Shown: positions 32,976 to 43,035 of the stretch, piece after piece
How positions within the stretch are numbered: the stretch's first letter is position 1
Layout of the letters: every line of letters begins with the position of its first letter
Assembly: GCA_963575675.1 (NCBI GenBank)
Contig: CAUYUA010000206.1
Coordinates: 1-64,000, forward strand
Source: CAUYUA01 sp963575675
GTDB taxonomy: Bacteria; Pseudomonadota; Alphaproteobacteria; Azospirillales; Azospirillaceae
DNA: 64,000 nucleotides
Reading direction: 5' to 3'
Notes under the pieces: generated by a model
The model's database searches: none
What the model was told of the DNA's origin: nothing
Seen by the model: the letters and a program-made list of their open reading frames with translations, nothing else
Made by a program: the position numbers and the translations under genes

Positions 32976-34838
32976 ATGAGCGAAAAAGACACTCCGGTTG
33001 AGATTTTTAAGCGGTCCACCGCCGCCGCCGTGCGGGCTTTGGCCGAGCGTGGCGACGTTTTGGTCGGTTTCAGCGCGGATCCGCCGGGCGTGGTGGGGAA
33101 TCGCGTGCGAGTGCCGCAACCGGGGCGAGACCTGAATCCGCGCGACGTTGCAGTGATTCGCGGCGCGGCCGACGCCGTGGCGTTGCGGTTGCGGCATCAC
33201 AATAGCGCCGTTCATGCGCGGCGGACTCCGGTGACGGCGGACGCTCAAGCGGTGTTCGACGCGCTGGAGCAAGCTCGGTGCGAGGCTTTGGGGGCCTTGA
33301 GCATGGAGGGAGTTGCGGCCAACCTGTTGGCGACGCAGGAGGATCGGTGTCGACGACTCGGGTTGGATCGGGCTGCTCGGCGTGAGGACGCGCCAATGGC
33401 GGAAATTGTGCGTCTTTTGGCGGCGCAGGAGTTCACGGGATGTGCGTCGCCGGAGGCGGCGACGGTGGCGCTCGATCTTTGGCGGCCGTGGTTTTCCGAG
33501 CATTTGAAGCAAGGTTGGCGCGGGTTGGGCGCCGTTTTGAGCGATCAAGACGCTTATGCGCGCGCGGCGCGTCGGTTGCTGGCTGATTTAGAACTTGAGT
33601 TCGGTGATCCGCCCGCCGACGAAGAGGCTCAAGAAGACGCCGAAGAAGGCGCAGAGTCGGGTGAGGAAGAGGGCGCTCCAGAAGAAGGATCGTCGAGTCG
33701 TGGCGACAAGTCGTCTTCAGAGGAGGATGATGTCGCCTCTGACGACGATGGTCAGGACTATGCGGCGGAGACTCCTGCGGAGAGCGGCGGCGAAGACGAG
33801 AATGATCATCGATTCGCGCAGCCGGGCGAGAGTGAAGAACCGGGCTCCGCCGGTGGGCGTCCTAATCGCGCTCGTCGTGATGAAATGAACGACGCCGAGT
33901 ATAAATTCTTCACCGCAGAGTTTGATGAAGTCATTGATGCTCATAACTTGTGCGATGCGGAAGAGTTGACGCGTTTGCGTCAGACGCTTGATAATCAGCT
34001 TCGGCGTTTGCAAGGCGTTATTTCACGGTTGGCCAATCGTTTACAAAGACGGTTGTTGGCTAAGCAGACCCGTTCTTGGGAGTTCGATTTAGAAGAAGGA
34101 TTGCTTGATTCTGCGCGTTTGGCTCGGGTTGTTGTGCATCCCGAGCTGCCTTTATCGTTCAAGCGTGAAACGGAAATCGAATTTCGTGACACGGTGGTGA
34201 CGCTGTTGATTGATAATTCAGGGTCCATGCGCGGTCGCCCCATCGCCATCGCCGCCATGAGCGCCGATATTTTGGCGCGGACGCTGGAGCGTTGCGGCGT
34301 CAAGGTGGAGATACTTGGATTTACGACTCGGGCGTGGAAAGGCGGGCGTTGTCGTGAGAAATGGGTGGCGTCGGGGAAACTCTCCGGTCCGGGGCGTCTC
34401 AATGAATTGCGTCATATCGTATATAAAAGCGCCGACACGCCGTGGCGACGTGCGCGACGCAATCTTGGGTTGATGTTGCGAGAGGGGTTGTTGAAGGAGA
34501 ACATCGATGGCGAGGCGTTGCTTTGGGCGCATAAAAGACTGTTGGCGCGGCCGGAGCAACGGCGTATTTTGATGGTGATTTCGGATGGAGCGCCGGTGGA
34601 TGACTCGACTTTGTCCACGAATCCCGGAACTTATTTAGAGCGTCATTTGCGCAAAGTGATTGAGTGGATTCAAACGCAATCTCCGGTTGAGTTGTTGGCG
34701 ATCGGCATTGGCCACGACGTTACGCGCTATTACAAGCAGGCTGTGACTTTGGTGGATGCGGAGCAATTGGGGGGTGCTGTTACTGAACAACTGGCGGCGT
34801 TGTTTGATGAGGATCAAAAAAAGCGGCGTAAAAGATAA
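32976..34838 (+). CDS. cobT: Cobaltochelatase subunit CobT
   Basis: CobT, with CobS, forms the AAA-type chaperone that drives CobN to insert cobalt into hydrogenobyrinic acid a,c-diamide in aerobic B12 synthesis. The protein has about 620 residues: a helical N-terminal half, a long acidic low-complexity linker (about 205-310, rich in EE, DD and SS), and a C-terminal von Willebrand A domain with an intact MIDAS (DNSGSMRG) and VISDGAPVDD. I use ATG 32976 (MSEKDTPVEIFKRS), similar to CobT starts; the frame opens at 32940. Usually cobS lies directly upstream; here the tRNA-Gln gene does, so cobS is elsewhere or absent. A family A repeat begins 4 bases after the stop. Confidence 0.93.
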   Translation: MSEKDTPVEIFKRSTAAAVRALAERGDVLVGFSADPPGVVGNRVRVPQPGRDLNPRDVAVIRGAADAVALRLRHHNSAVHARRTPVTADAQAVFDALEQARCEALGALSMEGVAANLLATQEDRCRRLGLDRAARREDAPMAEIVRLLAAQEFTGCASPEAATVALDLWRPWFSEHLKQGWRGLGAVLSDQDAYARAARRLLADLELEFGDPPADEEAQEDAEEGAESGEEEGAPEEGSSSRGDKSSSEEDDVASDDDGQDYAAETPAESGGEDENDHRFAQPGESEEPGSAGGRPNRARRDEMNDAEYKFFTAEFDEVIDAHNLCDAEELTRLRQTLDNQLRRLQGVISRLANRLQRRLLAKQTRSWEFDLEEGLLDSARLARVVVHPELPLSFKRETEIEFRDTVVTLLIDNSGSMRGRPIAIAAMSADILARTLERCGVKVEILGFTTRAWKGGRCREKWVASGKLSGPGRLNELRHIVYKSADTPWRRARRNLGLMLREGLLKENIDGEALLWAHKRLLARPEQRRILMVISDGAPVDDSTLSTNPGTYLERHLRKVIEWIQTQSPVELLAIGIGHDVTRYYKQAVTLVDAEQLGGAVTEQLAALFDEDQKKRRKR

Positions 34839-34841
34839 AAG

Positions 34842-34935
34842 GGTCCAGGGACTGTGTTCCTGGTCGTTGGGGATCATAAGGGGGGAGCGAAAGCCCCCCT
34901 TATTCGCGGAGCGATCTTCTTCTGGAATTGCCGGA
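34842..34935. repeat. Family A repeat (reverse), directly after cobT
   Basis: GGGTCCAGGGACTGTGTTCC, then AAGGGGGGAGCGAAAGCCCCCC TT as hairpin 1, and GCGATCTTCTTCTGGAATTG. It starts 4 bases after the cobT stop, as expected for a repeat used as a transcription end. Confidence 0.85.
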
Positions 34936-35014
34936 TTGGAATTGTTTATTTTTATTGATGATTTCATTTATTGATGATTTCAATGGCCCTCTTTAATTTT
35001 TGCTCTCGGTTTTT

Positions 35015-35485
35015 TTATGTTTCTTGTCGAATGTGCTGAAGCAGCCCTTCGACTCCCGATTCAATCAGCGTCACCACATCCTCAAATCCATCTTGTCCTC
35101 CATAATAAGGGTCCGGCACATCGCGGCCTTGAAAGGTGTCGCTGAAGTCAAGAAACAATCGTGCGCGTTCAACGCTTTTCGGTGGAGCCATGCGCCTCAG
35201 CGCGGCAACATGATCGCGGTCCATCCCTAGCAACAAATCAAATTGGCTAAAGTCGCGGCGCGTCACTTGGCGGGCGCGGAGGTCGCCGATTTCATAACCA
35301 CGCCCTCGCGCGGTCAGAATGCTGCGGTGGTCTGGCGGCTCACCGGTATGCCAATCGCCGATTCCTGCGGAATCGGCCAGAACCATATCCCCCAGCTCCG
35401 CCAGGCGAGCCCGATGTCGAAACACGCCCTCGGCGGTTGGCGAGCGGCAAATATTTCCTGTGCAAACAAACAAGACCTTGAACAT
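35015..35485 (-). CDS. Low-molecular-weight protein-tyrosine phosphatase
   Basis: A cytoplasmic phosphatase of about 156 residues with the canonical P-loop CTGNICRSP and the catalytic Asp in DVPDPYYGG near the C-terminus. The conserved DLLLGMDRDHVAAL is also present. Unlike the phosphatase beside UPF0262, this one has all classic residues and should dephosphorylate phosphotyrosine or small aryl phosphates. I start at ATG 35485 (MFKVLFVCTGN); the frame opens 7 codons earlier. It is divergent from yggT. Confidence 0.94.
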   Translation of the reverse strand: MFKVLFVCTGNICRSPTAEGVFRHRARLAELGDMVLADSAGIGDWHTGEPPDHRSILTARGRGYEIGDLRARQVTRRDFSQFDLLLGMDRDHVAALRRMAPPKSVERARLFLDFSDTFQGRDVPDPYYGGQDGFEDVVTLIESGVEGLLQHIRQET

Positions 35486-35587
35486 GGGCGAAATCCAAAC
35501 GATCATGATGTCGGCGCGCGTTCCGCTTGCCAGTTCAATTGTCCCGTTTTAGGGTGCGTCGCACGCAATGCAGAGGCCCGACCGACC

Positions 35588-35881
35588 ATGGAACCATTTT
35601 TCCACTCCTTGTTCACGCTCGTCTATGTCGTTCTTGACCTCTATGTGTGGATGTTGATCGCCGCCGCCGTGTTGAGCTGGTTGGTGACGTTTCATGTGGT
35701 CAACACCCATAATCGTGGAGTCTATATTATCGGCGATTTTCTGTTCCGCGTCACCGAGCCGGTCTTGAGCCCGATCCGGCGTCATATGCCGGATTTCGGA
35801 GGCGTTGACTTGTCGCCGATTGTCGTGATCCTCGGCGTCTGGTTCATCCAGAGTCTTCTTCGTAATTATCATATGGTGTAA
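35588..35881 (+). CDS. YggT family inner-membrane protein
   Basis: A 97-residue protein with two hydrophobic segments (LFTLVYVVLDLYVWMLIAAA and VVILGVWFIQSLL) separated by the family motif VTEPVLSPIRRHMPDFGGVD. YggT proteins are linked to osmotic tolerance and often lie before a UPF0235 gene, as here. The start is ATG 35588. UPF0235 follows after 76 bp and folD after that, so the three may be an operon. Confidence 0.93.
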   Translation: MEPFFHSLFTLVYVVLDLYVWMLIAAAVLSWLVTFHVVNTHNRGVYIIGDFLFRVTEPVLSPIRRHMPDFGGVDLSPIVVILGVWFIQSLLRNYHMV

Positions 35882-35957
35882 GCCCGACCGCATCGCCTCC
35901 TTCCCCTTTGATCTCTTCCTCCGATTTCTTTTTCCCCGATGACCAAAGACCAAACCG

Positions 35958-36338
35958 ATGTCTAAACCAGCGTCTCGCGCGAACGGTCCATTGGAGTTGG
36001 TGGAAGACGGCGTGCGTGTGGCGGTGCGGGTTTCTCCGCGTTCGTCGCGCACGGCGGTGACGGGGATGGCGATGACGCCCGATGGCGGGAAAGTCTTGAA
36101 AGTGGCGGTCACGGCGGTTGCTGAGGCCGGAAAAGCCAACGACGCCGTGATTCGTTTTCTGGCCAAGACTTGGCGCGTGTCGCGTTCGAGTCTCTCCATC
36201 GTGTCCGGCGCGACCGATAGGAATAAGAAACTCCATATAGCCGGCGATCCGGAGGCGCTGTTTCTCCGGCTTGCCGCGCTGTTTCCTCCAGAGATATGTG
36301 ATGCCAAAAACGCCGCCAAAAACGCCAACGATGATTGA
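35958..36338 (+). CDS. UPF0235 / DUF167 (YggU) family protein
   Basis: A 126-residue protein: VAVRVSPRSSRTAVTGM, KVAVTAVAEAGKANDAVI and VSRSSLSIVSGATDRNKKL are the family blocks. It is a small alpha/beta protein of unknown role, usually next to yggT. The C-terminus (DAKNAAKNANDD) overlaps the start region of folD: its TGA overlaps the folD ATG at 36331 by eight bases. Confidence 0.92.
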   Translation: MSKPASRANGPLELVEDGVRVAVRVSPRSSRTAVTGMAMTPDGGKVLKVAVTAVAEAGKANDAVIRFLAKTWRVSRSSLSIVSGATDRNKKLHIAGDPEALFLRLAALFPPEICDAKNAAKNANDD

Positions 36339-37263
36339 TCCGACATTTTTCGTCGCGACCGACGCGCTGAAAGCCGGTGAACGCGGGCGCGTAATCGATG
36401 GAAAAGGATATGCGCTTAAGTTGCGCGCAAAGATTGCGGAAGAGACCGCCGCGTTGAAAAGTCGCTGCCGTGTTGCGCCGGGACTGGCGGTGGTGTTGGT
36501 GGGAGACGATCCGGCCAGTCATGTTTATGTGCGCAACAAATCCCGTGCGTTGGAAGCGGCGGGCATGAGTTCTTTCGATTTTCGTCTTCCGGCGGAAACT
36601 TCGCAAAGCGCTTTGTTGGCGTTGATCGAGCGTTTGAACCAAGATCCGGTTGTGCATGGGATTTTGGTGCAGCTTCCTTTGCCGTCAGGGCTCGATAGTG
36701 TGGAGGTGTTGGCGGCGATTTTGCCGGAGAAGGATGTTGACGGATTTCATGTGCTGAACGCGGGGCTTTTGGCCACGGGGCGTGTGGGAACCGTGCCTTG
36801 CACGCCTTTGGGGTGCTTGATGTTGCTGCGCTCGGTTTTGGGCGATCTCAGCGGACGTCGCGCGGTGGTCTTGGGGCGTTCGAATATCGTTGGGCGACCG
36901 ATGGCGCAACTTCTGTTGGCGGCGGATTGCACTGTGACTATGGCGCATTCTCGCACGCGCGCTTTGGAGGAAGAGTGCCGACGCGCCGATATTTTGGTGG
37001 CCGCCGTTGGACGTCCGGAGATGGTGCGTGGCGATTGGGTTCAACCCGGCGCGGTTGTGATCGATGTCGGCATCAATCGAGTGGTTGACGCGGCGACGGG
37101 ATCGAATCGTTTGGTTGGCGATGTTTGTTTTGCGGAAGTCCAGAAAATTGCCGGAGCAATTACGCCGGTGCCTGGGGGCGTTGGGCCGATGACGATTGCG
37201 TGTTTATTGTTGAACACGTTGACGGCGGCGCGGCGGCAAGTGGGTGAACACGTGGGTGAATAA
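36331..37263 (+). CDS. folD: Methylenetetrahydrofolate dehydrogenase / cyclohydrolase (FolD)
   Basis: FolD interconverts 5,10-methylene-, methenyl- and 10-formyl-tetrahydrofolate using NADP+. Of about 310 residues, the core begins VIDGKGYALKLRAKIAEE. The substrate site HVYVRNKSRALEAAG holds the catalytic Lys, followed by GILVQLPLPSG, PEKDVDGFH, the Rossmann motif VVLGRSNIVGRP and TPVPGGVGPMTIACLL. It has an N-terminal extension of about 20 residues before the core. The start is uncertain: ATG 36331 (MIDPTFFVATDA) or ATG 36301. It overlaps UPF0235. Confidence 0.96.
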   Translation: MIDPTFFVATDALKAGERGRVIDGKGYALKLRAKIAEETAALKSRCRVAPGLAVVLVGDDPASHVYVRNKSRALEAAGMSSFDFRLPAETSQSALLALIERLNQDPVVHGILVQLPLPSGLDSVEVLAAILPEKDVDGFHVLNAGLLATGRVGTVPCTPLGCLMLLRSVLGDLSGRRAVVLGRSNIVGRPMAQLLLAADCTVTMAHSRTRALEEECRRADILVAAVGRPEMVRGDWVQPGAVVIDVGINRVVDAATGSNRLVGDVCFAEVQKIAGAITPVPGGVGPMTIACLLLNTLTAARRQVGEHVGE

Positions 37264-37291
37264 GACTGAACGAGTCCGGAGTGGAAGAATT

Positions 37292-37479
37292 CAAAGGGTC
37301 CAGGGACTGTGTTCCTGGTCGCTGGGGATCATAAGGGGGGAGCCGAAAGCCCCCCTTATCGCCGAAGGCGTAAGACACGCTTCCTCAGAGGATGTTTCGC
37401 CCGTTGGGCGAAATAAGGGGGGCTTTCGCTCCCCCCTTATGATCCCTGGCGACCAGGAACACAGTCCCTGGACCCTTTG
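37292..37479. repeat. Inverted pair of family A repeats after folD
   Basis: A reverse copy (37292-37359) faces a forward copy (37413-37479) across 53 bp. The arms match over about 67 bases, so the pair can form one long cruciform, or two double hairpins each with the GGGGGG-CTTTCG-CCCCCC stem. It lies 28 bp after the folD stop. Confidence 0.85.
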
Positions 37480-37585
37480 AATTTTATTCTTTGTCGGCTT
37501 TTCTTGGTTTTATTCTATTGGGTTTGGTGTCGAGGGCGCTTTGTCGCCCTGAAGGGCGTGATGGCCAATAAGGGGAGGCGTCTGC

Positions 37586-38578
37586 ATGATTACAGTGTTT
37601 GCTCGAAGTGAAGGGCGGGTTATTGAGCAACCGTTGCCGGTCGATGCGCCGTTGCCTTTAGGGACTGTATGGATCGATATGTTTCGTCCGGACGATGCCG
37701 AGCGCGCGCATATCGCGACGTGCTTGGGCATTGGGTTGCCGACGCGCGAAGAAATGAAGGAGATTGAAGCCTCTAGCCAGGTTTATGTGGAAGGCGAAGG
37801 GCTTTATCTGACCACGCCGATGATCTCGCGAGCCGATACGTTGCATCCTGTGCAAGGAGAGCTGACTTTTATTCTTACGTTGCGACATATGATAACGGTG
37901 CGTTATACGGATCCGCGCTCGATTCCCACTTTTGCGGCGCGCGCCAGCCGTCAACCGGAGCTTTTGGTAAGCCCGGAGGATGCTCTGTTGGGGCTTTTGG
38001 ACGCCGTGACGGATCGCGTGGCGGATGTGTTGGAGTTGATAGGTTCTCGCCTGGATAACCTGTCGACTCGCGTTTTTGAGGATTCTTTGGAGGCTAACGA
38101 GCGGACTCAAAAAAGACCGCAACAGCCGAATTTGCACGAGGTGTTGCGTGGAATTGGCCGCGCTGGAGACCTTGAGCACAAGGTTCGCGATACACTGGCG
38201 GGTTTGGAGCGCGTGGTGTTGTTTTTATCTTCCGTCACCGCCAATCGTCTGTCGAAAGAGCAGAAAACCGCGCTGAAGACGGTGGCGCGCGACTTGCGGT
38301 CGTTGACCGAGCGGTCGGATTTTTTGGCGCGGGAAACCAATTTTTTACTGGACGCCACGCTGGGGCTGATCAATATCGAGCAAAACTTCATCATCAAAAT
38401 CTTTTCGGTGGCCGCGACGGCGTTTTTGCCGCCGACCCTAATCGCCAGTATTTACGGAATGAACTTCAAGCACCTTCCTGAATTGGATTGGAGCTTTGGT
38501 TATCCTTTTGCTTTGTTGATGATGGTGCTCTCGGCGGTTTTGCCGGTTTTGTATTTTCGAAGACGGGGCTGGCTCTGA
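37586..38578 (+). CDS. corA: CorA-family magnesium/divalent cation transporter
   Basis: An inner-membrane channel of 330 residues. A large cytoplasmic N-terminal domain is followed by a long helix (ANRLSKEQKTALKTVARDLR) and two C-terminal membrane segments. The first carries the selectivity motif YGMNF (GMN) after FLPPTLIASI; the second is FALLMMVLSAVLPVLYF. The protein ends in basic residues. GGGGAGG lies upstream of ATG 37586. CorA moves Mg2+ (also Co2+ and Ni2+); the homologous ZntB exports zinc and cannot be excluded from motifs alone. Confidence 0.93.
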   Translation: MITVFARSEGRVIEQPLPVDAPLPLGTVWIDMFRPDDAERAHIATCLGIGLPTREEMKEIEASSQVYVEGEGLYLTTPMISRADTLHPVQGELTFILTLRHMITVRYTDPRSIPTFAARASRQPELLVSPEDALLGLLDAVTDRVADVLELIGSRLDNLSTRVFEDSLEANERTQKRPQQPNLHEVLRGIGRAGDLEHKVRDTLAGLERVVLFLSSVTANRLSKEQKTALKTVARDLRSLTERSDFLARETNFLLDATLGLINIEQNFIIKIFSVAATAFLPPTLIASIYGMNFKHLPELDWSFGYPFALLMMVLSAVLPVLYFRRRGWL

Positions 38579-38600
38579 GGTTTGTTGTTTTGCGCCGTCT

Positions 38601-38629
38601 CTGATCTTGAACCCAAGGCTCAAGATCAG
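38601..38629. terminator. Bidirectional terminator between corA and the ompA-like gene
   Basis: A perfect 10-bp stem (CTGATCTTGA / TCAAGATCAG) with a 9-base loop lies between two convergent genes. A T-run follows at 38641-38646 on the plus strand, somewhat distant. Confidence 0.6.
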
Positions 38630-38654
38630 AGGGATGAGCGTTTTTTCGGATGGA

Positions 38655-39371
38655 TCAGCCGCCGAGGTTGATCAGTTCGACGCGGCGGTTTTCGCCGGCG
38701 GAGGGATCGGCGCGATTCAGCGGGCTTTTAGAGCCCATGCCGACGGTTTGCAGGCGTGAGGAATCGATCTGATGGTTGTTGGTCAGATAGTCTTTCACGG
38801 CTTGCGCGCGGGCGGCGGAGAGAGACAAATTGCTGCTGGGGTTGCCGACGCTGTCGGTGTGGCCCGCGATTTTAAATCTGTTGGCGCTGGAGCTGAGGAC
38901 GTTGGCGATGTTGTCCAAAAGCTGTTTTGATTCTTCGGTCAGGTTGGAGGAGCCGAACTCGAAATTGATTTTGAAGGCGGCTTTGTACTCTTCCTGAGCG
39001 GGTGGAGCGGCTTGATGCTGCGCTGGGCGTTGGGGTTTGTTCGGCCGAGCGTTTGATGGCCTGCTGGAAGACTCGGCCGCTGGGGCGGAGGTTGCAGCCG
39101 AAGCCTCAGGGACGGCGGTTGGGGCGTAATTCGGCGGCGGGCTGCTGGGCATTTGGTCGATGTTGCCGATGGCAAGGCCGCGCGTGCCTGGTTTTTTCTT
39201 ATGGAGTGGCGGACAGCCCGGCTTTGCGACGCCTAAACTTGCAGCGATTTGGCATTCCGACGCATCATTGCCTAAGACTTGTCCTTCTTCAGCCTGAGCG
39301 GCGCGCATACTGAAAGCGGCAAGGGCGACGCCGGCGATGCAGGTCAACAAGAGTTTTTTTCCGATGTGCAT
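38655..39371 (-). CDS. OmpA-family C-terminal domain protein
   Basis: A 238-residue exported protein: signal peptide (LLLTCIAGVALAAFSMRAAQA), a Pro/Ala-rich linker of about 90 residues, and a C-terminal OmpA/MotB domain (NFEFGSSNLTEES, KIAGHTDSVGNPSSNLSLS, RAQAVKDYL, GENRRVELIN). The NLSLSAARAQAV region and the terminal RR bind peptidoglycan. It could anchor the outer membrane to the wall; no N-terminal beta-barrel is present. A strong ribosome site (GGAG) lies upstream of ATG 39371. Cys pairs in the N-terminal part (ASECQIAA, KPGCPP) may form a disulfide. Confidence 0.93.
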   Translation of the reverse strand: MHIGKKLLLTCIAGVALAAFSMRAAQAEEGQVLGNDASECQIAASLGVAKPGCPPLHKKKPGTRGLAIGNIDQMPSSPPPNYAPTAVPEASAATSAPAAESSSRPSNARPNKPQRPAQHQAAPPAQEEYKAAFKINFEFGSSNLTEESKQLLDNIANVLSSSANRFKIAGHTDSVGNPSSNLSLSAARAQAVKDYLTNNHQIDSSRLQTVGMGSKSPLNRADPSAGENRRVELINLGG

Positions 39372-39970
39372 TTCCCACTCCGTGTGATTATATCGGCTTT
39401 ATCTGAGGGCAGATGAGAGGCGCTCAAAAAAGACTGGTGAGAATCGTAAAAAACCGCAGAACGCTCCTTTTTGTTTTTAGTCGCGCTTGCTATTATGACG
39501 GATGAATTCTCATAAGAAGGAACGTCTTCGTTTTTTTGGCGCGGATTTTCGAGTGTGATGGTCGGTTGTTTGGGGCGTGATCTTGATTCTGGATGGGTCT
39601 GGATAGGCAAATTCCCTCCTCTAGATTATAGTTTTTTTTGGATCAATCGTCAATCTTTCCTCTGGAGAATTTGGTTTATGGGCAGAATTTTGAAATCGAG
39701 GCGTTCTTAAGGCGCGGATGTGGAAAAGCGACCTTTTGGCGGGCGCCGAGAAAACGTCTTGATTGCAATAGCGTGATCGTTGGAATGATTGTTTCTGCTT
39801 GGAGTTGGTCAAAATTTACAGCGAACGATCTCTTGTCCCGGGATGATGGAGGCTTATTTCATGACTTGATCTTGTTTATTCAAATTTTTTTGAATATGTG
39901 AAGAAGAGCAATCGGTTTGAAACCCGCTTTTTTCGCCGTTCGATCTCCAGCGCAAACAGACGATAAGCCC
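39372..39970. other. Gene-free stretch
   Basis: About 600 bp of AT-rich sequence between divergent genes. Short open frames here have no ribosome site or recognisable protein pattern. It presumably contains the promoters of both flanking genes; I cannot place them firmly. Confidence 0.4.
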
Positions 39971-40483
39971 ATGGCCATTTTGCCTCTTATTATTGCCCCT
40001 GACTCGCGCTTGAAGCGTGTGTGCGTTTCGGTTTCTGAAGTCGATGACCTTGTGCGTAAACTTATGGATGACATGTTGGAATCCATGTATTACGCCAAAG
40101 GCATAGGCTTGGCTGCGCCGCAGATTGGTTCGAATTTAAGAGTGATTGTCGCCGACATTGTCGAGAAGGACGAAACGCCTCAGCCGATATGGATGGCGAA
40201 TCCTGAAGTGGTCTGGCGTTCTGAGCAGATCAATCAGTTTAATGAAGGGTGTCTGTCTTTACCCGACCAATATGCCGACGTTGTCCGACCGACATCTGTG
40301 CGCATTCGTTACTTGAGTCGCGACAACAAATGGGAGGAATTGGAGGCTGACGGGTTGCTTTCCACATGTCTGCAACATGAAATCGATCATTTGGACGGCG
40401 TTCTTTTCGTTGATCATATTTCGCTCTTGCGACGAAATATAATCATGCGTAAATTGCAGAAAATGAAAAAGCACGGAGATTAG
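39971..40483 (+). CDS. def: Peptide deformylase
   Basis: This enzyme removes the formyl group from the N-terminal Met of nascent proteins. About 171 residues with all three metal-site motifs: GIGLAAPQIG, EGCLSLPDQYA (Cys ligand) and CLQHEIDHLDGVLF (two His and the catalytic Glu). I start at ATG 39971 (MAILPLIIAPDSRLK), which matches the family N-terminus; the frame opens 18 codons earlier. fmt, which normally follows def, is not adjacent. Such separate copies may be the main or a second deformylase. A perfect palindrome begins 3 bases after the stop. Confidence 0.95.
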   Translation: MAILPLIIAPDSRLKRVCVSVSEVDDLVRKLMDDMLESMYYAKGIGLAAPQIGSNLRVIVADIVEKDETPQPIWMANPEVVWRSEQINQFNEGCLSLPDQYADVVRPTSVRIRYLSRDNKWEELEADGLLSTCLQHEIDHLDGVLFVDHISLLRRNIIMRKLQKMKKHGD

Positions 40484-40485
40484 AA

Positions 40486-40585
40486 GCGTCCAGGGACCGT
40501 GTTCCCAGTCGCTCGGGCCAAGGACGAAAAGCTCTTTTCCTCCCCCTTGTCATCCCGAGCGACTGGGAACACGGTCCCTGGACGC
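40486..40585. repeat. Family A-related perfect 32-bp palindrome between def and the DUF4139 gene
   Basis: The arms 40486-40517 and 40554-40585 are perfectly complementary over 32 bases around a 36-base loop. The arm begins GCGTCCAGGGACCGTGTTCC. It separates two convergent genes and is followed by T-rich sequence, so it is probably a bidirectional terminator as well as a repeat copy. Confidence 0.85.
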
Positions 40586-40601
40586 TTTTAACGATTTTCA
40601 A

Positions 40602-42713
<2,112 letters not shown>

Positions 42714-42741
42714 AACAAGCTCCTTGGGTAAGAAAAGTAAA

Positions 42742-42948
42742 TATATTCCGTTCGGTTGAGAGCCAGAGAATTATGCGGCCTTCCCGAGCGGTCTTTCCGA
42801 ATTGAAACGGCCCACTCTTATTCGGTCGTCACAAACTCCAAGTCATGGTTTCCAAAGGCCTCTCGGCCTTTGGCGGGTCGAGGGCGGAGCCCCGATTCCT
42901 TTGGTCCTTTGGACGTTTTTTCTCGGGTTTTCAATTGGACGGAGTATA
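42742..42948. repeat. Family B MITE, complete copy
   Basis: The left end TATATTCCGTTCGGTTGAG and the right end TTTTCAATTGGACGGAGTATA form imperfect terminal inverted repeats with TATA at both edges. The inside holds AACTCCAAGTCATGG, the AAAGGCCTCTCGGCCTTT hairpin and GGGCGGAGCCCCG. Length is about 207 bp; no ORF. Confidence 0.85.
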
Positions 42949-42962
42949 AACAAACGAACAAA

Positions 42963-42991
42963 GGGGGCCGGGAACACAATCCCCGGCCCCC
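42963..42991 (-). terminator. Terminator for the MBL-fold gene
   Basis: GGGGGCCGGG (42963-42972) pairs with CCCCGGCCCCC (42981-42991). On the minus strand it is followed by TTTTG. It lies 45 bp after the MBL gene stop. Confidence 0.7.
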
Positions 42992-43035
42992 TTTATTCTT
43001 TCTGTTTATTATTCTATTTGGCGTTGTTTTATTAT

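Noticed and set aside
1984..40585. Dispersed palindromic repeats as a CRISPR array
   Set aside because: Copies are scattered over tens of kb, in both orientations, with variable length and no regular spacers; no cas gene is visible.
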